Part shown: piece by piece, positions 24,401 to 32,310 of the stretch | Layout: each line of letters opens with the position of its first letter | Numbering within the stretch: position 1 is the first letter of the stretch | From: a virus | Length of the DNA: 33,858 nt | IMG/VR virus record: IMGVR_UViG_3300047510_000938 | Coordinates: 1 to 33,858 of that record | Strand: one strand, 5' to 3' | Notes under the pieces: model-generated | The model's database searches: none | What the model was told of the DNA's origin: nothing | Seen by the model: only the letters and a program-made list of their open reading frames with translations | Program-made: the position numbers and the translations under genes

Positions 24401-27400
24401 AAATATGCCTTGCTGCTTGCAAGATTAAAATCTTCGCTTGAATCAAACGCAGTGTTTACACTATCATATGTTAGTGTGGCATTTGCACCATCAATGGTAA
24501 TACCTGCACCGTTTGCTGCGGTTGCATTTGCTGCACCACTTGCAAGAACAATATTAAGATCGTCCACAGTTAGTGTTGTACTGTTAATAACTGTAGTGCT
24601 ACCGTTTACAGTTAAGTCTCCGGTAACAACTAGATCGTGTCCAATAGTAGTTGTGCCACCGCCATCACCACCTGTACCAATGTTGACAGTTGTAGCAGCA
24701 CCACCGATATTGAGTGTTGTTGCGTTTGTGTTGATTAAGTTAAAGGTAGTTGCGTTGGTTGTAATGTCGCCGCCGTCTACGTTTAGATCTAAGTCAATAT
24801 CAACATTATTATGTATAGTTGTTGTACCAGTAGCAGCGCCAATCTCTACAGTGGTTGCAGCGCCGCCCATATTAATAGTTGTTGCTGTGGTATCTAGTAG
24901 ATTAGCAGTTGTTTGATTAGTACTAATGGTACCACCGTTTGCTGCAATCTCACCAGTAAATGTTGCTTTACCGCTGGTGTCAATTCTTACTCGCTCAGTG
25001 CTTGTATGTTGAATGTCGCTTGTGGTACTTACTGCGCCTGTTTTGATAACAACGTCACCGCCTGTTGCATTACCAGTACCAATGCCGCCTTCAATTGTTA
25101 ATGCACCACCGGCAATATCAGTACCTACACCGTCGCCACCTTTGATAATTGCATTTGTTGGAGTTGCACTTGTTTCGGCAGTACCGAACACAACTTTGGT
25201 ATTTCTAATAACCATGTTATTATCTATACTCAATGTACCAGCAATTACGTTTAATGGGTTGGCTGTTACGTTTGCATCAGTTCTAATTGTAAAACTAGTT
25301 GCATTAAATGTTGCACCAACCACTGGCCAACTGCCGTTGAGATTAGTAATAGCACTACTAGCAATGTTTATTGTGTCGCCTACTTTAACACCTATGGTAA
25401 ATGGTGTATATGTAAATGTTAAACTTGTGCTGTTGAGAATAGTACCAGTTGTAGGATTGCTTAGATAAATGAAATCGTCAGTAACACCGCTAACTGTTGT
25501 ATTTGACGGAATACTGCCGCTGCCTGTAACAACCATACCTGCAAGAATATTTGCAGTGCTGCTCATCGGAACTTCGGTATCGCCGTTGGCTGTTAGAGCA
25601 TTGGTGTTTACAACAACATTAGCAAGATTTACAACCACGTCTTGGCTTGCTGTAGCTTCGTAACTTCTTGCAAAAGTCAACAGTGAACGAGTTGCAGTAC
25701 TGCTGCCTATTTTGATGTTTGTAGCCGCGCCACCAATCTCTAAGCTGGTAACGTTTTCGTTGTATAGACTCCCACTACCTGTGCTCCTCGAGGTAAGTTT
25801 TGCAGATCCAACGTCAAGTCCTTCTGACAGATCTAATGCTGTACCCCATTCAGGAACAGTTCCGTTTGATTTTAGGAACGCATTGTTTCTACCTATATTT
25901 AAGGTGTTAAGAGAACCTGTACTTTGAGCGTAGATTAAATCGCCTACTGCATAAGTAGTAATGTTTGTACCACCTCTTGTAACAGGCACTGGACTGGTTA
26001 AGTTAGATGGATTGAGGAAGAATGCACTGTCAAGTCCATCTAGTGTACCAGCATCAACTACGCCATCTTTGATAAACACTTCGCCGCTGCCGTCTGTGTT
26101 AACATTAAACTGTGTTTGTAAGAATCTGCTGGTTCCTAGTGTTGAGAATGTTCCTAATGGATCAAAATCGGTATTGGCAATGCCAATGTTAACTGGATCG
26201 CCGTAGAATTCGCCACCTACACTGCTACCAGTTAGAGTAATTGGGTTATCGACAGTGTTTGCTTTTTTCAGTGTTTGAACAACATTTTTATAGCTGCTAT
26301 CACCAAACAATGCTGTATCACTGTTTGGTATACCAGTTGCACCCAATCTCGAAGGTGATACTGTGCCACTGATAATGTTGCTAGCATCGATGTTGGTTAC
26401 TGCTAAACTGTTCCAGTTAACTTTAATACGACTGGATGTGTTGACAACAGCATTTATCTGTACGTTGTTTCTAATAAACTCTGCACTTCCGACACCTGTG
26501 CCGTCTATGTTTTGAGCATTGGTTACCAGACCATTAACACTGCTTAGTGCATCTGATCTCAATTCGTGTAGCGTAAAACTGCTTGTAGTAACACTTCCTA
26601 CAAAGAATCTACTACCGCTTGGTATTGCAGTGCCGCCTACACTCGGTAACGCATTCACCGACGAGCCGTCATCAAGGCTAAGTATTCTCACAGCATCGCC
26701 GGTGGTATAACCGTGATTCGCTACAATAATACTGTTGTTGGTTAGGTTAACTGTGAATCTTGTAATGTTGTGATTGTTGTTTGCCGGAGTACTGGTAAAC
26801 TCAACAATATTCAACAAACTAAAGTCTTCGTACAATTCTATGGTATTACCGTCAATTGGTTTTGCATAGTATATACTGTTATTCAGCAATCCGCCAATAG
26901 GAACATTACCCAGTGTTGTATATGTTACAGGATTGCCGTTACCTAAACCGTGTCCAGGAATTGTGATTCTATAGGTAGTATAGTTAACTGCGCCGCCGGC
27001 ACCTACATCACCTGCTAGGAAGTTATGACTGATAACGTCGTCTAGATTGACGGTCTTGCTGGTAGTGATTGCAAGATTATCTTCCACAAAGTCAACGCTA
27101 CTTGCGCTGGCAATAAACAATTCGCCACCAAGAATATCAACATAGGCACGTTTTTCAATTGCAGTAACTTCAACTTCAAAGCCACTGCCGGTGCCTCCTA
27201 TATTAGCAGCACTTGCACTGAGCAAATCGCCAACAGCATAGCCTGTGCCGCCTCTTCTTAGGTCAACGTCGGTAACTTGGCCTGCTGTAACGGTAATATC
27301 TGCCTTGGCACCAGTTCCTACGCCAGTGGTACTGGTTAAAGACACGTTACTGTATGTCTTACTACCAGTAACCGGAGTATACAAGCTACCACTGCTAATA

Positions 27401-30400
27401 TTAGCATTATCAACGTTGGTTAGAACCCCGTATCTAGTTTCTGTAACAGCACCTTGCGCATTACCGTCAGCACTGCTTACAATAGTTCTAGCTGTAGCAC
27501 CTGTTACTGCTTTGGTGCTTTCGTTATCGCCATTGTTTGCAATAGTAAATGTAACACCAGTTGGTGTGCTTAATACTAATCCGTTGCGAGTATAAGTTGT
27601 GTCGCTACCTACAATAATTTGTACATTATTACCAACATTAAAGTTGTGAGCGCCACTGGTTGTAATAGTAGCAATATTACTGCTTCTTGCAACGTTGGTT
27701 ACTGTTGCACTGGTAAATGTATAAGTGCCGCTGGTATCTAATATTAGATACTGACTAGTGTTTGAACTACGCAAGAAGAAGTTATCTGTTATAGCACTGC
27801 TCGACCCTTTACTGTCCGGACGTACTCCGCTATCCACACCGTTGACGAATAGATTAGGAGCACTTACACCAGTTTCCCATGGATCGCCTGTGCTGTCTTC
27901 GTTGTCGTCCCATCCACCAGTAAGGCTAGCTACAAGAATATTTCCACTAGAACTATATGATCCTTTAGCATAACCTGTAGCACCTGTAATGCCAGGCTGT
28001 GTAATTAATGCACCGTCTGTGGCTGTAATATTGCCACTTAGTGTAAGTTCTACTTGCTCGTAATTTTCAGTACCAATGTCACCTGCTTTTAAGTCAACTG
28101 CTGGAATTTCGTCAACTTGTTCAAGTCTAGAAAGATATCCAGGAGTATTGGTGTTAGTAAACTGGCGTGTTGCTGGAATCAAGTCTGGATTAAGCTGACC
28201 GTTGGTGTTGAGCTGAACAATAGCACCCGGCACCGCCGCAGTACTAACTGATTTGTCAACAAAGCCGCCTAGTCTGTTACTGATAAAACTACGTACAGCT
28301 AGCTGAGTAGATAATCTAGCATCGCTTGGTCCGCCAATTTCGTCATCGCCTAGATTAACGTTTGCAGATATTTCTTCAATAGCAACATCAGACAGACTTA
28401 GACGTAGTGCATCAAGTTCGTCCACCTGCACTCTGTTACGGAAGGTAATGTTACCAGTTCTGTTAAACGCTGTAATAAAGTCACCGACCTTAAAGTCACC
28501 AAGTTCGTTAGTACCCGATGAGTAAACACGACCAGGTAGTTCTTCAAACTGTTCAAATTGTGCTCTGGTGTTACCGCCGTTCTGTGGTAAAGCGTTATAG
28601 TCTGTACCAGAACCTGCATATTCCCAAGTGTGTGAAGAACTGTTAACAATACTTGGTCTATGGAACCAACACTGCTTTTCCAATAGATTAATTAGGTTGG
28701 TCAAGCTACTACTACCGTCTGTAGCAGTAATTGAGAAGGAAGCTGTGCCTAATCCTTGTCTTGATGCTGCTTCGTTAACACCTATACTAGTGTTAGGACT
28801 ACCGGCATGATCGCTGGTAATAGTGCTGGTTTCGTTAAACTGAATTCTCAACAAGCTGCTGCCTACAGCAACCTGTTCGATACTAACTGTTAAGCGGCGT
28901 TCGCGAGGTTCCCAGTCTTGTACAATAGCACTATTGTTATTACCGCCAGTTGTGCCAGTAATTGCACGTCCTGGCACAAATTCATAGCTTTCTGCGCCCG
29001 ATTCTAATATTAGAGTTTGATATGTTTGGTGCGAACTCAATATTTCTTCAACAAAGAACTCAATAACACCTGATAAGAATTTTTGTGTTCCTACTCCGAC
29101 TGCAAGGACGTTAACGTTAAATAATAAAGATTCGTCAAATGTTAGACTAAATTCATCCTCGTTAACAATTTTAATATAATAGGTTTGTTCCGGGTCTAAA
29201 CCGCTAACGATTGTACCTCCGTCGTTGTCATAGATCACACGTTGTCCGTTGTTGAATCCGTGTCCTACAATTGTAAAAATATTGGTTGCAACATTGACAT
29301 CTGTAGCGGCATCAAATGTTGTTTCAACAGGTGCTGATTTGAAGCTGTTGGTAATATCGCCTTCTGAACTTACTTCAGTTGGATCTGGAAGATCTGTGGG
29401 ATCATTTATAATAGTTGTGACAACGTCAAACTTTCCGCCAACAAAATTTTGAACTCCTGCGCTTAGATTGGTAATGTAAGTTATTGCTTCTGTTTTTGCA
29501 AAGTTGATGGCTGCAATAGTTTGTAGTTCTTGACCGCTGATGCTTATTCTACTACTGTCTTGTAGATTTCTAGTGTAGTATGATAAACCTGCACTGCGTG
29601 AATATCTATTACCAGTATCCCATGTGTCTTTTGCCACAGCTTCAACAATCAACTGTGTATCTCTGTTGCATTTAGCTTGATCGTATATGAAGCCGTACCA
29701 AATGTTGGCTTGTATCTGCTCATTGATATACTGTGTAACTCTTTGACTTATGTTTATCTGCCCAGTAGTTGATAGATTTACAGTTGCATCAGTAACAAAT
29801 GTTGGATTTACCCAGCTAGTGCCTGGTTCAATTTTTGTTAATCCTGTGCCATCAGCTGTGATAAAGTCAATAATCTCTTGTATTCTGGCACCAGCAAAAG
29901 TAATACTTTCTGCACTCCCTGGTGTTCCACTGGTGTCTTGTGTGCTGGTATTACCTGCAGTTTTTGTAACCAGTGTTTCAGCAATGACCTGTTGTATCAC
30001 TTCTTTTAATCTTACATATGATGCAAGTGTTTCTTCTTTTTTACCTGAGCCATACTGTGCAATTGCTCCAACAAAGTATGCAACAGCAGCATTAAATGTT
30101 TCTAAGTTGCCGCCATATGTTAGATCATAGATTAGGGCATCTATTACTAATCCAGTGTCTCTACGGCATTTTGCTGCGTCATAGGAGAATCCAGCAGTAT
30201 ATGGGTCGATATTGTTGGCTACTTGGAATGCAATCCAAGCGTCAATTTCATCTTGCATAAATGTTTTGTTTGCAATTATCTGAGCTCTTGCATCGCCGTA
30301 ACCAACTAGATAGCTGGTGTTGTAATCAGTTGGATCTGGGAATACATATGCATCAGCAACTGATCCTGGTGCAACTGTACTGCTACCGTTTTCGATGATA

Positions 30401-32187
30401 TCGATTATTTCATCCCAAAGTAACCCTGCACGAGTTTTCATTGTGCTGTCGCTGAGAGCATTTACAGTAAATGTTTTTGCTTGAGTATACGCAGCCAGTG
30501 TTTGATCTTTTTGCAAAGTAATAACATTATTTGCATTTGCTCGCCAGTAGGCTAATCCTGCGTTAACTGTTCTATAGTTAGCATTAAACATGATGTCCCA
30601 TTTGATTGCATCTATAATCAATTGGACATCTCTGGCACACTTGGCTTCGTTATAGGTAAATCCTGCCCAGATACTCGGTGTTGCTGCGCTAACCTGTGAG
30701 TTAATATAATTTACAGTTGCAGTAGCAATTAAATCTTTTGCCAATAACAACTGTGTATAAGCACGTTTGTATGCAGGATCTCTAAATCTTAAAACGTATT
30801 CTTCAACAGGAGTATCACGATTGATACCAACAATAGTTATTGTTTGCTTGCCTTCTGAAGAACCAGTGGAAGTAACAAACGCCCGATCAAAATCAAATGC
30901 TTTAGGCGAATAACCCGAACTTCTTAAAGCATACAAGCCAAAGTTTGTTGCACTGTTAGTGATAGAACAATAGCCGCCTGATTGACAATAAACACCGTTA
31001 AGCAAAAAGATTTGGAAACAGCTAACAATCTGAGCATAAGCATCGTTTGTTAAACGCCAACCGGTACCGCCGAAGCTGATATGTGTAAAAGCGTTTGCAA
31101 CCATTGACTTACCTTGTTCTGGTACACCTCCGATTGTTGGATTTTCTGCTTCAATAGCATTGATAGGAACGTTTGGAGATTGAACTTTTGTACCGTCAAT
31201 TTTAGCACCATTCATTCCTAAGAAAGAAATAATACTAGTGTTCTGAACGTAGGGAGATGTAGTAATAGTTGGACGAGTATTTGGCAGATTGGTATAACCT
31301 GTTCTGTCACATGCAGGATCAAATGGATCATCAAAAGCAACAGCATAATCGGCTTGAACAAGTGGAACAAAGTTTGCGTCAACACCGTCGCGGAATGTAA
31401 ATTCACCAAAGTAACATGCATTACGCACACGTAGCATGTCGAGGTTGGCATTTGCAGGACGGATAATACATCCTCTTAAACCGTCGCCTTTGATAACAAC
31501 GTTATCTGGAACAATTACAGGATTGTCTTCTGTATAATCGCCGACTGCAACTTTGATGTTAATGCGCTTAAAATTAATTGTGGTGTCAGCATTGTATACT
31601 AACCCAGATGCAATTTGACATGCACGCTTAATAGTCTTAACTGGCGCACTCTGACCATCATTGGCATCGTCTCCCTGTTCTTGGCTAACGTAAACAACGT
31701 TGCCGCCAAAAATGTCAGGGTCATTAAAGAATAATTGTCCGTTAGCGTTTATTGCTAGAACTTGACCATTGGTACCGATTCTGCTAGGAAGAGTCATTTG
31801 ATAACCACTATCAAGTGTATTCGGAGCCTTTAATGTAACACCGTCTTCGCCGGATGCAGTAAGTTCTCTAAAAGTAAGAGTTCCAGCATCTTCGATATCA
31901 ACGTTATTTTTAAAGTTAAAACCACCTGCTTCGGTTACAGTAAGTTGTTCAACACCGTTAACATCAATGCTAACCTGCGCCTGACTACTATCGCCAGCAT
32001 CACTAACTAGAACCTGTGTATCGTTTTCAAAGACACGCTTGGTAATATCTTGAACTGTGTTGTCATCGCGTAGCAGGAACACTTTACCATCTGCTGTGTT
32101 GATTGCCAATTCGCCTGATTCAAGTTGAGAAACTATCGGCTTTTTGCCGGCCACTGCACTACGCTTGTGTTTAATTCTTGTCGCCAT
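21466..32187 (-). CDS. Giant tail-fibre protein with C-terminal peptidase S74 chaperone domain (3573 aa)
   Basis: Likely host-recognition fibre. Order: a tail-protein N-terminus (MATRIKHKRSAVAGKKPIVS, GELAINTADGKVFLL); a pectate-lyase-like beta-helix from about 165 (VYVSQEQGDDANDGQSAPVK) to about 430; three helical repeats with AKC-x-RD (Cys near 517, 674 and 840); several HG(F/L/Y)xxG-type beta modules (about 970, 1742, 1820); six copies of an NATT(I/V/L)N-x-GGAATT-type motif between about 2150 and 2850; GSGLTTLNASNLSSGT-type repeats (about 2950-3240); three LDS-x-SF(L/V/I)RSD fibre repeats (about 3226, 3339, 3396); and an S74 domain from S3476-D-C-N-L-K3481, with the Ser/Lys dyad and MGVIAQEIEQYFPEVV. 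S74 domains trimerise the fibre and then cleave themselves off. A strong AGGAGG lies 8 nt before the ATG. No frameshift is seen across 10.7 kb. Confidence 0.93.
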   Translation of the reverse strand: MATRIKHKRSAVAGKKPIVSQLESGELAINTADGKVFLLRDDNTVQDITKRVFENDTQVLVSDAGDSSQAQVSIDVNGVEQLTVTEAGGFNFKNNVDIEDAGTLTFRELTASGEDGVTLKAPNTLDSGYQMTLPSRIGTNGQVLAINANGQLFFNDPDIFGGNVVYVSQEQGDDANDGQSAPVKTIKRACQIASGLVYNADTTINFKRINIKVAVGDYTEDNPVIVPDNVVIKGDGLRGCIIRPANANLDMLRVRNACYFGEFTFRDGVDANFVPLVQADYAVAFDDPFDPACDRTGYTNLPNTRPTITTSPYVQNTSIISFLGMNGAKIDGTKVQSPNVPINAIEAENPTIGGVPEQGKSMVANAFTHISFGGTGWRLTNDAYAQIVSCFQIFLLNGVYCQSGGYCSITNSATNFGLYALRSSGYSPKAFDFDRAFVTSTGSSEGKQTITIVGINRDTPVEEYVLRFRDPAYKRAYTQLLLAKDLIATATVNYINSQVSAATPSIWAGFTYNEAKCARDVQLIIDAIKWDIMFNANYRTVNAGLAYWRANANNVITLQKDQTLAAYTQAKTFTVNALSDSTMKTRAGLLWDEIIDIIENGSSTVAPGSVADAYVFPDPTDYNTSYLVGYGDARAQIIANKTFMQDEIDAWIAFQVANNIDPYTAGFSYDAAKCRRDTGLVIDALIYDLTYGGNLETFNAAVAYFVGAIAQYGSGKKEETLASYVRLKEVIQQVIAETLVTKTAGNTSTQDTSGTPGSAESITFAGARIQEIIDFITADGTGLTKIEPGTSWVNPTFVTDATVNLSTTGQINISQRVTQYINEQIQANIWYGFIYDQAKCNRDTQLIVEAVAKDTWDTGNRYSRSAGLSYYTRNLQDSSRISISGQELQTIAAINFAKTEAITYITNLSAGVQNFVGGKFDVVTTIINDPTDLPDPTEVSSEGDITNSFKSAPVETTFDAATDVNVATNIFTIVGHGFNNGQRVIYDNDGGTIVSGLDPEQTYYIKIVNEDEFSLTFDESLLFNVNVLAVGVGTQKFLSGVIEFFVEEILSSHQTYQTLILESGAESYEFVPGRAITGTTGGNNNSAIVQDWEPRERRLTVSIEQVAVGSSLLRIQFNETSTITSDHAGSPNTSIGVNEAASRQGLGTASFSITATDGSSSLTNLINLLEKQCWFHRPSIVNSSSHTWEYAGSGTDYNALPQNGGNTRAQFEQFEELPGRVYSSGTNELGDFKVGDFITAFNRTGNITFRNRVQVDELDALRLSLSDVAIEEISANVNLGDDEIGGPSDARLSTQLAVRSFISNRLGGFVDKSVSTAAVPGAIVQLNTNGQLNPDLIPATRQFTNTNTPGYLSRLEQVDEIPAVDLKAGDIGTENYEQVELTLSGNITATDGALITQPGITGATGYAKGSYSSSGNILVASLTGGWDDNEDSTGDPWETGVSAPNLFVNGVDSGVRPDSKGSSSAITDNFFLRSSNTSQYLILDTSGTYTFTSATVTNVARSSNIATITTSGAHNFNVGNNVQIIVGSDTTYTRNGLVLSTPTGVTFTIANNGDNESTKAVTGATARTIVSSADGNAQGAVTETRYGVLTNVDNANISSGSLYTPVTGSKTYSNVSLTSTTGVGTGAKADITVTAGQVTDVDLRRGGTGYAVGDLLSASAANIGGTGSGFEVEVTAIEKRAYVDILGGELFIASASSVDFVEDNLAITTSKTVNLDDVISHNFLAGDVGAGGAVNYTTYRITIPGHGLGNGNPVTYTTLGNVPIGGLLNNSIYYAKPIDGNTIELYEDFSLLNIVEFTSTPANNNHNITRFTVNLTNNSIIVANHGYTTGDAVRILSLDDGSSVNALPSVGGTAIPSGSRFFVGSVTTSSFTLHELRSDALSSVNGLVTNAQNIDGTGVGSAEFIRNNVQINAVVNTSSRIKVNWNSLAVTNIDASNIISGTVSPSRLGATGIPNSDTALFGDSSYKNVVQTLKKANTVDNPITLTGSSVGGEFYGDPVNIGIANTDFDPLGTFSTLGTSRFLQTQFNVNTDGSGEVFIKDGVVDAGTLDGLDSAFFLNPSNLTSPVPVTRGGTNITTYAVGDLIYAQSTGSLNTLNIGRNNAFLKSNGTVPEWGTALDLSEGLDVGSAKLTSRSTGSGSLYNENVTSLEIGGAATNIKIGSSTATRSLLTFARSYEATASQDVVVNLANVVVNTNALTANGDTEVPMSSTANILAGMVVTGSGSIPSNTTVSGVTDDFIYLSNPTTGTILNSTSLTFTYTPFTIGVKVGDTINIASSAITNLNGSWPVVGATFNATSFTIRTDANVTANPLNVIAGTLSIDNNMVIRNTKVVFGTAETSATPTNAIIKGGDGVGTDIAGGALTIEGGIGTGNATGGDVVIKTGAVSTTSDIQHTSTERVRIDTSGKATFTGEIAANGGTISTNQTTANLLDTTATTINMGGAATTVEIGAATGTTTIHNNVDIDLDLNVDGGDITTNATTFNLINTNATTLNIGGAATTVNIGTGGDGGGTTTIGHDLVVTGDLTVNGSTTVINSTTLTVDDLNIVLASGAANATAANGAGITIDGANATLTYDSVNTAFDSSEDFNLASSKAYFINDASVLSSTTLGTNVVNSSLQSVGTIGTGTWQGTVISPTYGGTGVNNGTKTITLGGNFTHTGAHSLGLTTTGNTSITLPTSGTLAITGNPLSQFAATTSAQLAEVISDETGSGALVFQNNPTFTSGVSTSSTTFNVFNTNATTVNAFGAGTTIGIGAASGTTTINNDLAVTGNLQIGGLSDLSVSGGTFTLANTGATTVNAFGAATTINMGAATGNFNIANANVNLAGNLFVNGNTLDTDETGTFNLLKDNATNIAFGQAARQMTIGETKAAAVLAGQVNPEVIVRLDLRTNADMYIDGQLFVSSINNTPIGNTTPSSGAFTTLASNNLVTFTDATNATGSTFAGGSAAVKISGGLYVNKDIRADNFIGDMDAGNLTSGTIPDARIQATGVTQHQLSITGTGILNAGSINTGFGNINIGTSIFSGDGSGITTLNASNLSSGTIPDARIQATGVTQHQLSITGTGALNAGSITSGFGNIDIGTDTFTGNGSGLTTLNASNLSSGTVAGARLGGNQTMEGIKTFSDTSAATTTATGAVRVGGGMGVVGDLYAGSLNTANGAGIQALNATNLGSGTVPNGRISGIYSNLTGTGALNQGEITSGFGNINIGTDTFTGNGSGLTNVNADTLDSLDSGSFVRSDAADTVTGLITTSLSGEQMQFSDTSATGSPFIGFYQGATRRGYIQYVNGGTMRIASDATSERLDIGSGLTGLTFYENVTNASHTVWHAGNDGTGSGLDADTVDGLDSGSFIRSDANDTFSGTLSGSGSINITGNIAATNFTGNGSGLTGITADNANTLDSIDSTSFLRSDVADIVGGTLTFSDNIELRLGTGSDTRFYHNGTNTFIDHYTGDLFIRDNTTTRFTFARTTGNLTATGEITAFSDCNLKDNIEIIADPLSKILSIRGVTFTRKDLEDKETRHMGVIAQEIEQYFPEVVHTTEDGIKTVNYGAMAGAFIEAFKAQQNQIDELRSMVEKLLDK
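21467..21474 (-). promoter_or_regulatory. Late promoter GATAAATA nested in the giant fibre stop
   Basis: The last codons GAT AAA TAA (Asp-Lys-stop) form the late box, as in gp16. It is 79 nt upstream of the 60-aa gene and would drive the small-gene/glycosyltransferase operon, with the hairpin 21442-21460 in the leader. Confidence 0.5.
23018..23076 (-). repeat. Direct repeat copy A within the fibre gene
   Basis: A 59-nt stretch matches 23204-23262 with one mismatch, an offset of 186 nt (62 codons). It encodes part of the GTIPDARIQATGVTQHQLSI segment. Surrounding codons also repeat with lower identity, indicating a recent in-frame duplication of a fibre module. Confidence 0.85.
23204..23262 (-). 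repeat. Direct repeat copy B within the fibre gene
   Basis: Partner of 23018-23076, with 58 of 59 bases identical by eye. The only difference is at a third codon position region (TGG against TGA on the plus strand) and is silent or near-silent in the protein. Confidence 0.85.
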
Positions 32188-32195
32188 AAAGGCTT

Positions 32196-32201
32196 CCTCC
32201 T
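32196..32201 (-). promoter_or_regulatory. Strong ribosome binding site AGGAGG of the giant fibre gene
   Basis: The minus strand reads AGGAGG with 8 nt to the ATG. It is the strongest Shine-Dalgarno sequence seen in the window and fixes the start of the 3573-aa gene. Confidence 0.85.
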
Positions 32202-32218
32202 AGTTAGGTGCGGGTCAA

Positions 32219-32256
32219 GTCTATATAGACGCCCAGATACATGCGATAGAGATCGC
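32219..32256 (-). promoter_or_regulatory. Structured leader of the giant fibre mRNA
   Basis: Between the late box (32265-32272) and the ribosome site lie a perfect 12-bp palindrome GTCTATATAGAC (32219-32230) and a small hairpin GCGAT-AGAG-ATCGC (32243-32256). The leader of about 75 nt is much longer than that of other late genes here. Confidence 0.4.
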
Positions 32257-32264
32257 TACAAAGT

Positions 32265-32272
32265 TATTTATC
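32265..32272 (-). promoter_or_regulatory. Late promoter GATAAATA of the giant fibre gene
   Basis: The minus strand reads GATAAATA 77 nt upstream of the fibre ATG and 12 nt past the terminator hairpin of the preceding fibre gene. It follows the terminator-then-promoter layout seen elsewhere in this window. Confidence 0.65.
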
Positions 32273-32284
32273 AAGGAAGTTAAA

Positions 32285-32310
32285 GTGGTAGCTTTATTAG
32301 AAGCTACCAC
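32285..32310 (-). terminator. Terminator hairpin with the stop codon in its loop
   Basis: A 10-bp perfect stem (GTGGTAGCTT / AAGCTACCAC) has a 6-nt loop. On the minus strand it is followed by TTTAACTT. The TAA stop of the partial fibre gene falls at the loop edge, so the stem's first arm encodes the final Gly-Gly-Ser-Phe. Confidence 0.65.

Noticed and set aside
21700-24900. Short regularly spaced similar sequences that might suggest a CRISPR array
   Set aside because: They are degenerate coding repeats of tail-fibre modules, in frame, with no constant repeat and unique spacers.
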